From assembly GCA_034231615.1 (NCBI GenBank), contig CM067311.1, positions 22,696,173 to 22,760,172 on the forward strand: a stretch of 64,000 nucleotides of DNA, written 5' to 3'. This DNA comes from Meghimatium bilineatum (Eukaryota; Mollusca; Gastropoda; Stylommatophora; Philomycidae). Each line of letters opens with the position of its first letter. The first letter of the stretch is position 1. Below, one piece after another: positions 24,476 through 35,329 of the stretch. A program made the position numbers and the translations under genes. A model generated the notes under the pieces. It was not told the DNA's origin, did no database searches, and was given only the letters and a program-made list of their open reading frames with translations.

Positions 24476-24614
24476 CGTCAAAATAACATCTCTTTATAGC
24501 ATCACTGTCGTCAAAATAACATCTCTTTATAGCATCACTGTCGTCAAAATAACATCTCTTTATATCATCACTGTCGTCAAAATAACATCTCTTTATAGCA
24601 TCACTGTCGTCAAA
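24476..24614. repeat. 33-bp tandem repeat, about 4.2 copies
   Basis: The unit is CGTCAAAATAACATCTCTTT followed by ATAGCATCACTGT. Copies are nearly identical; one has ATATCATCACTGT. Confidence 0.95.
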
Positions 24615-25224
24615 AGGACATCTATAACATAGCGACCCGTATTACTCCAGATAAAAACATCCATGCACTCACAGAAGAACATCCATCATCACAACACTTT
24701 TTTTTCTTTCCGTGTGAATTATCTGCTCTGAAACATAACTTCTCCAATGTCTCAACTTACACGCAATAACGATGTACTGTTTCAGCTTACAATCATTTAC
24801 ATATTTTTCAGCCAGCTTGTTATTTCGTGTCAATTTGATAGAGCACGATTTCTTAAAATACAATCACATTTAGACAATGTGTCAATTACTACTGTATCTT
24901 AGATATCAGGTCATTTTCAATAATAGACAATGCACACTTCCTTTTCGTATATTTTTAGTTTCTAAATTTACAATACGATTTAAATATCACATTACGTTAG
25001 AATGAAAATTTGAAAACACTTCTAGATCAGAAGAAAGAAGAAATCGCGCTTTTGTGAATTACATAAAATGCATTATTTAAAAACGTAATACAATATTTAT
25101 TAAAAATGTGATAATTTCAATAGTTCGGATTTATGTTACAATGTATACAGTTAAAAAAGAAGAAAAAACGCAACATTATTACAGTGCTAATGGACATCAA
25201 ATGTCAAACGTGAACCAAATTATG
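24615..25224. other. Unassigned AT-rich spacer
   Basis: Very AT-rich with no coding or repeat signal. Confidence 0.5.
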
Positions 25225-25720
25225 TTTTACGGAATTAATGTTTCAACTTTGGCATATACAAGTAAATTTAAGTAGGAAGCCAGAGGACAATTTTAAAAAA
25301 TTCTTGAGACTAACGGGAATTGAACCAGTCCGTTCAACGGCACCACATCGCCTAGCAACTATTGCATACGCGTTCGTCCGTAGTTGACTAACCGTATCTC
25401 CAAAAGAAGATGCGAATTCGTCAAGACATTCAAAGAGTGCACTCAAAATCCCCCGAACGGACCAATCGAGACAAGGACTATTACAACAACAACAAACACC
25501 CCTACAGATATTGAAATATCCACAGTAACAACAAACTTATTCTTCTTCTTCAGCGTTCATTCTCAAACTTTAGCTGGATTTCTTTTGTAACAGGACAATG
25601 GTCCTACAAGACTTCCAGTTGAATATAGTCCAGAGAATGGAAATGCGTTGTGTTGCAAAATGGCCCAACACATCCGTCTTCGGCGGTAACAAACTTATAA
25701 CATTTAATATCCGTATTAGT
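25225..25720 (-). repeat. Repeat R2, reverse copy, with a nested SINE
   Basis: On the minus strand this matches the forward R2 copies at 25,716-25,835 and 25,905-26,170. Landmarks are GGACTGGTTCAATTCCCGTT (B-box-like), GGTCCGTTCGGG and GATATTAAATGTTAT. The GGTTCAATTCC motif suggests a tRNA-related SINE, though no matching A box is clear. The short SINE at 25,540-25,687 splits this copy. Confidence 0.7.
25540..25687 (-). mobile_element. Short (GAA)n SINE, full length, nested in R2
   Basis: A 148-bp copy on the minus strand beginning (3' end first on plus) TTCTTCTTCAGCG and ending CGTCTTCGGCGG. Flanked by AACAAACTTA at 25,530-25,539 and 25,688-25,697, an exact 10-bp target duplication. The uninterrupted R2 copy at 25,905-25,960 confirms the empty site. 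Confidence 0.85.
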
Positions 25721-25835
25721 TGCTAGTCGATTTGGTGCCCTTGAACGGACTGGTTCAATTCCCGTTAGTCTCCAGAATTTTTAAAAATTGTCTTCTGGCT
25801 TCCTACTTAAATTTACTTGTATAAGCAATTATTTG
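25716..25835 (+). repeat. Repeat R2, partial forward copy
   Basis: Contains CGGACTGGTTCAATTCCCGT and the tail CTTCCTACTTAAATTTACTT, both also present in reverse at 25,262-25,330. Confidence 0.75.
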
Positions 25836-25904
25836 AAGCAAAAATTGTACTGTCTATTTATGTTATCCATGTTAACAAGAAGACCTATCGGCCCTTGTAT
25901 AACT

Positions 25905-26170
25905 AATACGGATATTAAATGTTATATGTTTGTTGTTACTGAGGATATTTAAATACCTGTACGGAATGTTTGTTGTTGTTGTAATAGTCCTTGTCTCGAT
26001 TGGTCCGTTCGGGTGACTTTGAGTGCACGCTTTGAATGTCTTGACGCATTCGCATCTTTTTTTGGAGATGCGGTTAATCAAGTACGAAAGAACGCGTGTG
26101 CAATAGTTGCTAGGCGATTTGGTGCCGTTGAACGGACTGGTTCAATTCCCGTTAGTCTCAACAACTTTGG
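25905..26170 (+). repeat. Repeat R2, forward copy
   Basis: Inverse of 25,300-25,720 without the SINE. With the reverse copy it can form a hairpin of nearly 1 kb. Confidence 0.75.
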
Positions 26171-26179
26171 CATGAAGAA

Positions 26180-26600
26180 CCTTTCAGACTTTAACAATGA
26201 AATGATGTTCATTAAATTTGGTTTAGGCTGTTATTCTTTGGGACTGAGGCCTCCGTTTCAGTAAGATGTATACCGTTCTCTGGCCTCTATCAGAGAACGT
26301 CATATCCTTGACATGGATCCGATTAGCCGTTGGATCTGTTGTTGTGGAAGAGTAGGCAGCTTACTCTTCCCGCATTTAAAGAGACAACTGTCGGAGATTG
26401 GCTGGATCCGTCTTGCTAGCGGAGTCGTCTACCGAATTCATTACATAAATGCTGTATGGGATCTAATGATATGACCGGCCACGAAATGTTCTGGACGTTG
26501 TTGCCAGCGAGGAACTGGGTAATGAGTTGTGCCACATGAGGTCGAGCGTTATCCTACTTAATAATTGATCATCGTGTGTGTATGCTATTTGTTTTTCGTA
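26180..26600 (-). pseudogene. Tc1-like transposase fragment, C-terminal catalytic part
   Basis: The minus strand near 26,550 reads DNARPHVAQLITQFLAGNNV, the second catalytic aspartate motif of Tc1/mariner transposases. It is followed by ISWPVISLDPIQHLCNEFGRRL (family form WPA.SPDLNPIEH.WD.LGR), in which the SPDLNP box is degraded. A further stretch to about 26,200 matches the usual C-terminal helix region with frame changes. It is a broken plain DNA transposon copy. Confidence 0.75.
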
Positions 26601-27038
26601 GTGGGTTCCTGATTTGACTACGATACCAGCTACCTTATTTACCCTTATTCTTTGATGAAAGAAAAAAACCTGGAGTTTACGTGTCAAAATTTCTGTTGTT
26701 TGACTCTGGTTGCTATCAGAATGTTTAAAACTAATCCAAGTAGAATGTGGCAGATTGAAATGGTCATAGGGTCGTGAATTAGTCTTCAGTAAGGTTGTGG
26801 GGTTACCTAAACAAAACAAAAACCAAGTTTATTCATGAGAAATTTGATGAGATCTTTGTGAAAAATCTTTAAAGGAGAAATGGTTGTTAGACGACATTTT
26901 GGCTAAGTTCTGGCTTCCTGTGAGTTGCTCTCAGAAGCAGAAATGTTATTTATTTTATAGCTTGACTATAACCTTAAACGTTGTAGAGTAAACATCAATT
27001 GCTATCGATTTCCTAAGTTGTTTTAATTATGCTATTCT
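26601..27038. other. Unassigned spacer
   Basis: May include more of the Tc1-like copy upstream of 26,600 (the open frame 26,463-26,819 minus), but no further motif is recognisable. Confidence 0.4.
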
Positions 27039-27050
27039 ATATAGATTACC

Positions 27051-27209
27051 CCCGCCGAAGACGGATGTGTTGGGCCATTGGCGCAATTAAAACGGCAACA
27101 CAACGCATTTCTATTCTCTGGACTGCATTCAACTGGAAATCTTGTAGGATCATTGTCCTTTTACAAGAGAAATCCAGTGGGAGTTTGAGAATGAACGCTG
27201 AAGAAGAAG
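27051..27209 (+). mobile_element. Short (GAA)n SINE, full length
   Basis: A 159-bp copy starting CCGCCGAAGACGGATGTG and ending GAATGAACGCTGAAGAAGAA. Flanked by ATATAGATTACC at 27,039-27,050 and ATATAGATGACC at 27,210-27,221, a 12-bp duplication with one mismatch. The start and end agree with copies at 25,540 and 45,732, so the family has defined ends. Confidence 0.85.
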
Positions 27210-27389
27210 ATATAGATGACCTCTGCTCCATCCACTGTTGAATCATTTGTATATACTTTGATTCAGGAGGATTGCGGTTCATTAAACGCGTAATGAAAAG
27301 CGTAATTTATCAATTGCGATACTGAAAATATATACAGTACAGGTAACATTAACATTTTTTTGGCTAGCACAAACATACGTTTGAAAAAC

Positions 27390-28040
27390 ACATGGAAAAA
27401 CAACAAAACAGAAACGAAGCTGCTAAGAACTTTTTTTCCAGATGCAACATAAACGACTGTGAAACATGGACCCTAAGTAAAACAGCGGCAAAGAGGATCA
27501 ACTCCTTTGAGATGAAATGCTACAGAAGGATACTTAGAATATCATGGAAGGAAATAAGAGAGAAACTCAGATATTATAAACACATTAAAGATGCCAGAGT
27601 GTTGGTTACTATAATCACAATAAACATCAAAATACACCTGTTTGGTCGTATAAAGAGACACAACTGTTTAGAAAGTCAAATAATAGAGGCAGAGCACCTG
27701 GGTGGAAGAGAAATCGCAGATCAAAAAGACTATGGACTGACTACATGAATGATTTCGTTACTGCATGTTTTCATGTGAAGGAGTGCATTTGATTTTCTAT
27801 GGCCTGTGGAAATAAAGGCCGCTTTTCCAAATCAGACGCAGCGACATGTACAAAAAATATTTTTATTGTATCTCTGAAAGAACAAAAATCATGTCCCAAT
27901 TGTGAATTTAACGCGGGACCTCATGATGATAAGACTACGTGGCGGGAAAATGCAATCAGATTTCTCAAGACAGAGAAGTGTACAGAAGTTCATTGGGAAG
28001 ACAACGTCCTGGAGAGATTACGTCACACGACACAGTTCAA
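27390..28040 (+). pseudogene. LINE (family F) C-terminal part with a nested SINE
   Basis: Bases 27,392-27,748 encode the end of a LINE protein: CETWTLSKTAAKRINSFEMK, CYRRILRISW, HLFGRIKRHNCLESQIIEAE. The family's very end (GKTTSWRDYVTRHS, 27,985-28,040) is separated from it by about 180 bases that match the repeat at 41,986-42,130. The paralogue at 58,100-58,560 is continuous across this point. The ends of the insert show an imperfect similarity (TGCATTTGATTTTCT and TGCAATCAGATTTCT) that could be a decayed target duplication. Confidence 0.7.
27795..27960 (+). mobile_element. Dispersed SINE-like repeat S2 nested in LINE F
   Basis: Shares CTGTGGAAATAAA, GCCGCTTT, GACATGTACA, ATTGTA.CTC and TTGAAT...GGGAC with 41,986-42,130. 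The GGATTCAATCC-like box in that copy suggests a tRNA-related origin on the opposite strand. Confidence 0.55.
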
Positions 28041-29159
28041 ACAATGACGTTTACCGATTCAGACATGATACAGAACAATCAGGAGTCATTAAATTTCATT
28101 TAGCAACGTCGTCCTCACTTTATGCAGCTACTTCATGCCATGTTTCCTCCTGTAATGTTTAAAAAAATGTCACATGAATTTTTCCTGTTTGGGTGTTACG
28201 TGTAGTATTCCAGTGGCGTGAGTAGTGTATCATGCATGGACTGACCCCAAATGTGTAGCCGTTGTGCAGTGTGTTCCCGCATATCTAATATGGTGGATAT
28301 AAAAGGTCACTAAAACCAGTCGGCGAATGGTGTGGTTATCCTGTACAGCATGATACCATGGATAATACACACACGATGTCACTATCAATCAAAGATAGCA
28401 ACATGATCTTATCTGTTGGGCTTATCTGTTTAAAACGCATGTTGGATATTTTGCGCTGGACTATTTGGTTCTATGTAAAAGTGCACGGAAGCATCCAACG
28501 ACGTTATCCGGGTGAAGGTCTGACTTCCGTAAATCAGGGATATAACAAAAGATCAGCTAAAGCGTAATTTTCCACTGGGTTAAATAGCTCTGCGCCAGCT
28601 GGTTGAGGAAATACCATAGACTCGTACATTTCCGTGTGAAACATGTATTAAACGTTCAAATTCCTGACCATAAATACGTGTTATCTCGCACTCACACACA
28701 CATACACAGAGTATCAATAGGTCACCTTTATTGAGTATAAAGGTATACTTCTTTGGTATCTATGCCGTAAATTACAGAATCCGATCTATATACATTAATG
28801 GAATTTTATAAAATACAAACAGAAGCTGTATTTATTTATTTTTTTAAAATAAATTCACGCAAGAAATTCCTACCATCTTTAAAAACCGCTATGTTTCAGA
28901 CTTTAAAGTCATCAAAAAAAAAAAAACCAGATATTAATCAATAACGTGAGCTCGTAGTGTCGGAGAGTCAGACACCAATTAACAACGACCACCGAGGTAA
29001 TTAAATTGCATGAACCCGGCATATCTTATCACCCAGGGCAGATAACATAATTTTTAACACAGCGAATTGTTTAATGTTATCAACCAAATAAGTAGTACTA
29101 CGCCAGCAAAAACGTGGGGGAGTAGATCCGTTCGGTCAGATAATATCCTTCATATAACA

Positions 29160-29470
29160 CAAATGCTCTCAGTATATTTGCACTAGCTTCTACCACATTC
29201 TACCATGTTTAATATATTCTTAGTATGTTCTCGCTAGGTTATTCAACTATGTTTTCAGTCTACGCTTCAGCCATGGTCGCATTGTGTTCTCTATGTTCTC
29301 CAACTATGTTCTAACATATTATCAGTATGTTCTAACTAGCTTCTAAGATGTTCTACTTTAGACCAATATATTCTTGGTATGTTCTCGCTGGGTTCATTAA
29401 CTATGTTCTTTGGAGCCGCTGCAATTATGTTTTCTCTGTGTTTAGTTATTTGTTCTAACAACAGGTCTTA
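29160..29470 (+). repeat. Degenerate TATGTTCT-type repeats in the left arm
   Basis: Loose repeats of text such as AGTATGTTCTCGCTAGGTT and AACTATGTTCT. The mirror segment in the right arm is 39,260-39,570 (AGAACATA text). Confidence 0.6.
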
Positions 29471-29929
29471 TATTAACATACTGCCATAGCACAAACAGCA
29501 TGTTTATCAGTTTTCCAAATTAGCAGGTCATACGAAACCACATTACACCAATTTTGCATCAACGCTATAGCGTATTTGACAAGTTTTTATTAGTGGACAC
29601 CATAATTTATCACTTTTCACATCTAGGTAACGCGTTTTATCACTGTTCGAAATGATAAAGGGCACTATTTGTCACTTTTCTATTCTTACTGGAAAAATTC
29701 ACGACATTTATGTACCAATAGTGGTCATATTACCATATTTTCATGTGGCAAACCAAGCGTTTTATTAGTTTTCAAAATTAAAAGACATCACAAAAGTGCA
29801 TTTAACACTTTCTCACAAGCAACATATCACATGTGATATGTTCTTTTGTGTGTGACTGCATCCAGAGTCATTTTTTTCACAACTAAGCAAGCGCTTTTAG
29901 CAATTTTCATTATGTGTTATCAGCTTTCT

Positions 29930-31158
29930 GGGGTGCAAATGGAACGCATTGCTCTAGGCGGACCCAGGGTAAGCAGGTAACCAAGATCCCAAATGTACCT
30001 CCACGCGGTGCACCCTAGAAACAGAAATACAGCAGCTCGAGTTGATTCTGGCCAAACAATTTGGGGATCGTGTCTGAGATTGTGGAGGTAGCAGATGGAA
30101 AGAGATTTGACTGCACAAGAGACAGACAATATCTCCGACACCACCAGCATCACCACATATTGCGACACTGTCTACATACAGTGAAGTTAGTCAGTCCAGT
30201 CCGAACATTGGAGGGGCGGCCAATGTAAAATGCACGTAAAGGTAGATGCATGGCGAGAGACAAAAAGATTTCATACCGAGTACAATGAAACAATGAAAGG
30301 GCAGAACAGCGCTAGAGGGCAGCGCGAACTGCAAATAGAAAGTAAAAAGTCCCTAGGAAAGGGGAACAACAAGCTCCGTCAGCTCGAGACGAGCTTCTAG
30401 TTACCTGTGTTCCTTACAGACAGAGCCCCAGACCAATTCTTTAGCGTTTGGTAAAGCAAGAAGACCTAATCCAACTCTAATGTCGAACCTTCCTAAACCG
30501 GAAATATGATTGCGAAGAGAAAGGGTTCCGTACCCGATGGGCTCAGGCACAGAAGGGACAACGATTTAGCCCTGGCCCAACTCTACTGTCAGGTTTTCCT
30601 ACACCGGAAATACAATTGAAGAGAGAAAGGGTTCAGCACCTGATGGGCTCAGGTGCTATTGGGACAAGGACGCTCAGCTCGAGAACGCCTTGCTCTCAAA
30701 CGCGTGGTGTGAGACTCGAACTTGGACAAAGGGTACACGATGTCGGTGAACGACACCTCGGCTAAGAGGGCGAAAGAGCCAGGGTCCAACTCCTCTGTTG
30801 AGTTCTTTCCCTTAAGGAACCAGGCTCACGGATGAGAAACGGTTCAGTACGCAATGGGCACAGGCACAGCACGTCCAATTACACGAGGCAAGTTCATAGA
30901 CAGTGGAACACCTCGTGCGAGTCAGACGAGAGCAAAAATCGTCTGGGTGAAGAGTCGCCACTACGCGTGTCCGGAGACAGATATAGAGGCTGTCACAGGC
31001 TAAGGGTAGCCCACCTGAATTGTCACGGCATGCCGAAATCGAATGTGCTAGGCCTACGAGGCGCATAACGGTGGCACAACGTAATCACGCTCCCGGTGGA
31101 AATCGCACGGATATCCGTGATGGTTACAATGGAGCGAACGCAAAACAAACAAACAAAC
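29930..31158 (+). mobile_element. 1.23-kb retroposon with (CAAA)n tail, copy 1
   Basis: Begins GGGGTGCAAATGGAACGC and ends in AACAAACAAACAAAC. Flanked by ATCAGCTTTCT at 29,919-29,929 and 31,159-31,169, an exact 11-bp target duplication. Copy 2 in the other arm starts at the same 5' position, so both are full length with a defined start. It has three imperfect internal repeats of roughly 110 bases or more (CCAACTCTAATG near 30,470, CCCAACTCTACTG near 30,576, TCCAACTCCTCTG near 30,784), each followed by a GAGAAAGGGTT- or GAGAAACGGTT-type block. I see no intact coding region, so it is probably non-autonomous and mobilised by a LINE. The corresponding place in the right arm, near 38,950, is empty. 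Confidence 0.85.
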
Positions 31159-31899
31159 ATCAGCTTTCTAAATTAACAGGCCATACGAAACTACATCTCA
31201 ATGCTTTCGCACCAACATCATAACGCATTTGTCATGTTTTTATTTGTAGGCCTCTGACAATTAGCCGTTTTCCACAATTTTACAAAACATCTTTACTGAC
31301 TTTTGTTATGTATAATTAGTATTCTAAATTACCATTCCACGCGAAACTATTTTTCACTACGTTTCCACAAACAACATAACAAATTGTAATATGCTTTTAT
31401 TTGTTTGGCTCTAACATTTAGTCGTTTTTCTCAACTTGGCCAACCCTTTTTCTGATTTTTGTTATGTTTCATCAGTTTTCTAAATTATTATACCGCACCA
31501 AACTATACTATACCATTTTTCAGTGCGTTTCCACAAACAACATAGACAATTTTGACATGTTTTTATTTGTGGGACTTCATCATTTATTACTTTTTCACAA
31601 CTAAACAATTTGATTGTTAGTATATTTTGGTATGCTCAAAGGCAGTATTTGTCGCTTTTCTATACTTACAATAGCGCATTTTTTGATTATTATACACACT
31701 ACAGGGTTCCAATGACCATATTTCCATACGGTTAACTTCATGTTTTATCAGTTTTCTAAATTATCATACCATATGAAACCATATTCCAACATTGCTCACT
31801 AACTTCATACATTATTTTCACAACTTTCTGTTTATGAAACGAAATCGTTTAACACTGTTCGCATAATAAAAGATAACAGTTGTCATACATAGACTCTGT

Positions 31900-32215
31900 C
31901 ATTATCACCGGGTGATATTCCTGTCAATATCCCCTACTGATATTCCTTAGCAAGATCCTCGACAATATCCCCTGTTGGTATCCGCTGTCAAAATCTCCTG
32001 CTGATAGCCCATATCAAGATCCCCTGCTAATATTTCTGTCTGAAGCCCCTCCTGATATTACCTGTCATGATACTCTGATGGTGTCCTCTGTTAATATTCC
32101 CTGCTGATATCCCCTGTCAAGATCCCCTGTGGATATCTTATGTCAATATCCCTGCTGATATTCCCTTTCAATAGATCGTTTGATGTCCGCTGTCAATACC
32201 CTCTACTGATATCCC
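31900..32215 (+). repeat. Degenerate ~20-bp GATATC-rich repeats, left arm
   Basis: Loose tandem text built on CCCCTGTCAAGATCCCCTG and CTGATATTCC. Mirrored at 38,105-38,460 in the right arm as GACAGGGGATATCAGCAGG. Confidence 0.75.
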
Positions 32216-33439
32216 CTGCTCGGCTGAACTTCGGAAAAGTATTTACGTCAGGGGTGCACAATAATACAATACACTTAACACAACACATTTGTAATACAAC
32301 ACAGTTTAATACAACACAGACACGAACCAGAAAACTAGACATCCATCTTCTTCTGATATATAATACACACTTTATTTATGAATACATGAACAGTTTCAAA
32401 TACAGTACATACTTTATTTGTGAATACATGGACAAGTTCAAATTTAATACAACACTTAAATATTTTATTTTTGAATAAAATAAGGCAGGGAATATTTTAT
32501 TTATGAATACGTGAACAATTTCAAATATAGTACATATTTTAGTTTTGGATACATGGACAAGTTCAAATTTAATACAACACTAAGATATTTTATTTTTGAA
32601 TACAATAAGGAAGGGAAAAATATTCAATGTCAAATGACTTCACTCTTCTTGAGTTCTTAACATAGGACTTGTCAAATGAAATTTTTGGGGTAATCAAATT
32701 CCGGTTTTTCTGATTCTTTATCGTGAGTGTGCTTATGAGCTTGTCAACAGCTGTTAAATCGGAGAATACACTAGCAACAACTAGATACGTTGATATAGTT
32801 CCAATATAGTAGTATATGATATAGTACCCTTCTTAAGAAGTTCGCCATGCAATAAGTATAAGAGTCTGTGGTCGGGTGTACCATGCGAAAATGTGATATA
32901 CCAGTGGGTGTTGTTGGTGCAGTATTATTCAAGCTATAGAATACATGCAAATCGCCTCATCGAAATTCAACTGGAGCTACATATAACTGTCAAGGTAACT
33001 ATATAACTGCGCCGTTAGGGAACTTTGTGGTTTAACTATTCTCTGCCTACTATTGTACTGGTACAAACCGCATCACGCTGTCTACGATTCATCCCATATG
33101 AACGTAGAAGTAGGAATTTTACTTTTTGGTTTAGCTTACGTTATTTTCGATCTGTGTATGTCTGTTTGTTCTATTGGATCGGGTCACACATCAACCTTTT
33201 CTACCGCTTGCTCATTTGGTTCAAACCCCTTTATGTACGGGGTTCACAGCTGCTACACGTATTTAGTGGGTATCTATTTGACCCAGAGGTCTGTTCTGAT
33301 ATTGCTCGAGACGTGTCATATACTGGTGTAACGCTCGCTGATAGAATCTATCCTTATCCCCAATAGGTATACCATCACATTCTAAAACTTGTTTTATTTG
33401 ATGATCCAAAACTTGCATAGAAGTTGTTTAATCATCATG

Positions 33440-33830
33440 TGGTGCATATGTAGGTTTATGGGTCAGCATTTATAACAACTGTGGTTCAATTCTATCAGAT
33501 TTTTTGGGGTAGTTACATCATCGAGATAGCGTCCATCATGGTTATAAGCTGAGGTTGTTCTTGAGGTTGATGGGACAACATGCATTGGCGCGATAACCTT
33601 CCATAAATGGGTTGTCCAAGCCCCATGACACTAGGAGTTGTTATCGCTGTGTCTTTTACGAGGTGATGTCTTAATGTTGGGACGTCTGTATAGACAGGCA
33701 CACAGATCATAGGGATGTTGTCTTTTTGTGTGCACATTCGCTATATGGGTTCTTGGCGTGAAGAGTCTGGTATAATACATTCCATGAGTTTGGCACACGT
33801 TTGGTGTGGCATCCATCTTGTGTAGGTAAC
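33440..33830 (-). pseudogene. Zinc-finger protein remnant, left arm
   Basis: The minus strand shows parts of two C2H2-like fingers, with landmarks FTPRTHIANVH and YTDVPTLRHHL, then a Gln- and Met-rich stretch (QPQEQPQLITMMDA). The mirror in the right arm (35,330-36,180) shows the same protein, so the arms once carried it in opposite orientations. Both copies are broken. The protein family is not recognised beyond the fingers. Confidence 0.55.
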
Positions 33831-34329
33831 ACGATAATTAAGACAAACACGCATACGGCTTGCACTATATACTACGATGTATAGACAGATTAGTTGTGGG
33901 TTTTGCTATATTTCTAAGATTTCATGCCATAGCAACACATTTTTCACTATACACCATTATACATCGCTTAGTACTACACACCAACACGAATTCAAATACA
34001 ACACTATTATTTAGGTGTTCTCTTGTACAGTGTATGGCCCTAGCTTAACTTGACTTCGACCCACACTTAACCTTGTTCGATCTGGAAGGCTCTGATATTC
34101 TTCACCTGTGGACAAATTTAAACCTCCGTGTTCTGAAGTTTAGCTAGTTTTCCTGACCTGTGAATAATTCTATGTTCTTAAGTTAAGGTGGTATTTTAGA
34201 CCTGTGGATAACTTCGTTCTCCTGTAGATAACCTTGAACCTCTATAGTTTACAGAGGAGTTCTTTGTAACAAGACAAAACATATAGTATACCGACACAGA
34301 CAATACACATATACAAATATAACAATCCG

Positions 34330-34720
34330 TTAACGAGAACCAGAAACACGTGACAGACATATTTTTTTCAGAGATTTCAAACAAGTTTTATATGATTTGT
34401 GTACATTATCCAAAATAAATAAGAAAAAAGATTGTTCATTGAATAATTGGTTGGTGATAAAAAGGAACCACATCCGTTTGTATTTTTTTCTCTTGGCTAG
34501 TTTTAGTTTGGTATTTTTCTGTTCTTGCGCGCTGTGGGTTGGTATCGTTACAGGAGGTTCAGGTGCGTAATCAGGGTCGTAGTCGGGCGTGAGATACATC
34601 TCCATGTTACCAAAATACTGAACTGTGGTTGTAGACCTTTCGTTGGTTGTTGTAGAACCAGTGTTTGAAGCAACATATCTGTTTGAAACTGGAGCAGTTG
34701 AATCAGCATTTGTGCCAAAA
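34330..34720 (-). CDS. Central single-copy open frame, unknown
   Basis: An open frame spans the single-copy centre on the minus strand and runs into the left arm's inner edge. It has a Ser/Thr/Asn-rich start (SNTGSTTTNERSTTTVQY), an acidic, Pro- and Tyr-rich middle (YLTPDYDPDYAPEPPVTIP), a basic patch (KLKLAKRKKYKRMWF) and a hydrophobic, Phe-rich stretch. The only methionine suitable as a start is at 34,605. This is the one part of the element without a mirror copy. It could be an exon captured between the arms, part of the element's own gene, or chance. Confidence 0.35.
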
Positions 34721-35329
34721 ACAATTTTTCGTATTTATTTTGTAAAATGTACACGAATCATAAATAAAACGTGTTTTATATCTCTGAAAAAATATGTCTA
34801 TCACGTGTTTTGTCTGGTTCTCGTTTAAGGATTTTTATTTTTATATATGTGTATTGTCTGTTTCGGTATGCTATATGTTTTGTCTTGCTGCAATGAACTC
34901 TTCTGTAAACTACAGAGGTACAAGGTTATCCATAGATCAATGAGGTTATCCACAGTCCAAGGTTACCACCTTATCCACAGGTCAAGAAAATCAGCTAAAC
35001 TTCAGAACACAGATTTTCAAAAATGTCCATAGGTGAAGAATACAAGAGTCTTCCAGATCGAGCAAGGTTAAGCACGGATCGGAGCCAGGTTAAGCCAGAG
35101 TCATATACTGTAAAAGATAACACCTGAATAATAGTGTCGTATATGAATTCGTACGAGTTGGTGTGTAGTGCTAAGTGATGTGTAATGGTGTATAGTTAAA
35201 AGTGTGTTGCTATGGTATGAAATCTTAGAAAAGTAGTAAAACCCATATCGGATCTGTCTATAAATTGTAGTATATAGTGTAAGCCGTATGTGTGTTTTTT
35301 CTTAATTGACTTGTTTACCTACACAAGAT

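Larger units (their letters stand above)
28158..34445 (+). repeat. Left arm of the giant inverted repeat
   Basis: About 6.3 kb including a private 1.23-kb retroposon. The outer limit is where similarity fades: TTTAAAAAAATGTCAC here against ATTTAAAAAATCTCAC on the complement of the right arm. Confidence 0.75.

Noticed and set aside
30812-31066. 84-codon Cys-rich frame inside the 1.2-kb retroposon
   Set aside because: The second copy of the retroposon does not keep the same frame over its length, so it is likely chance.
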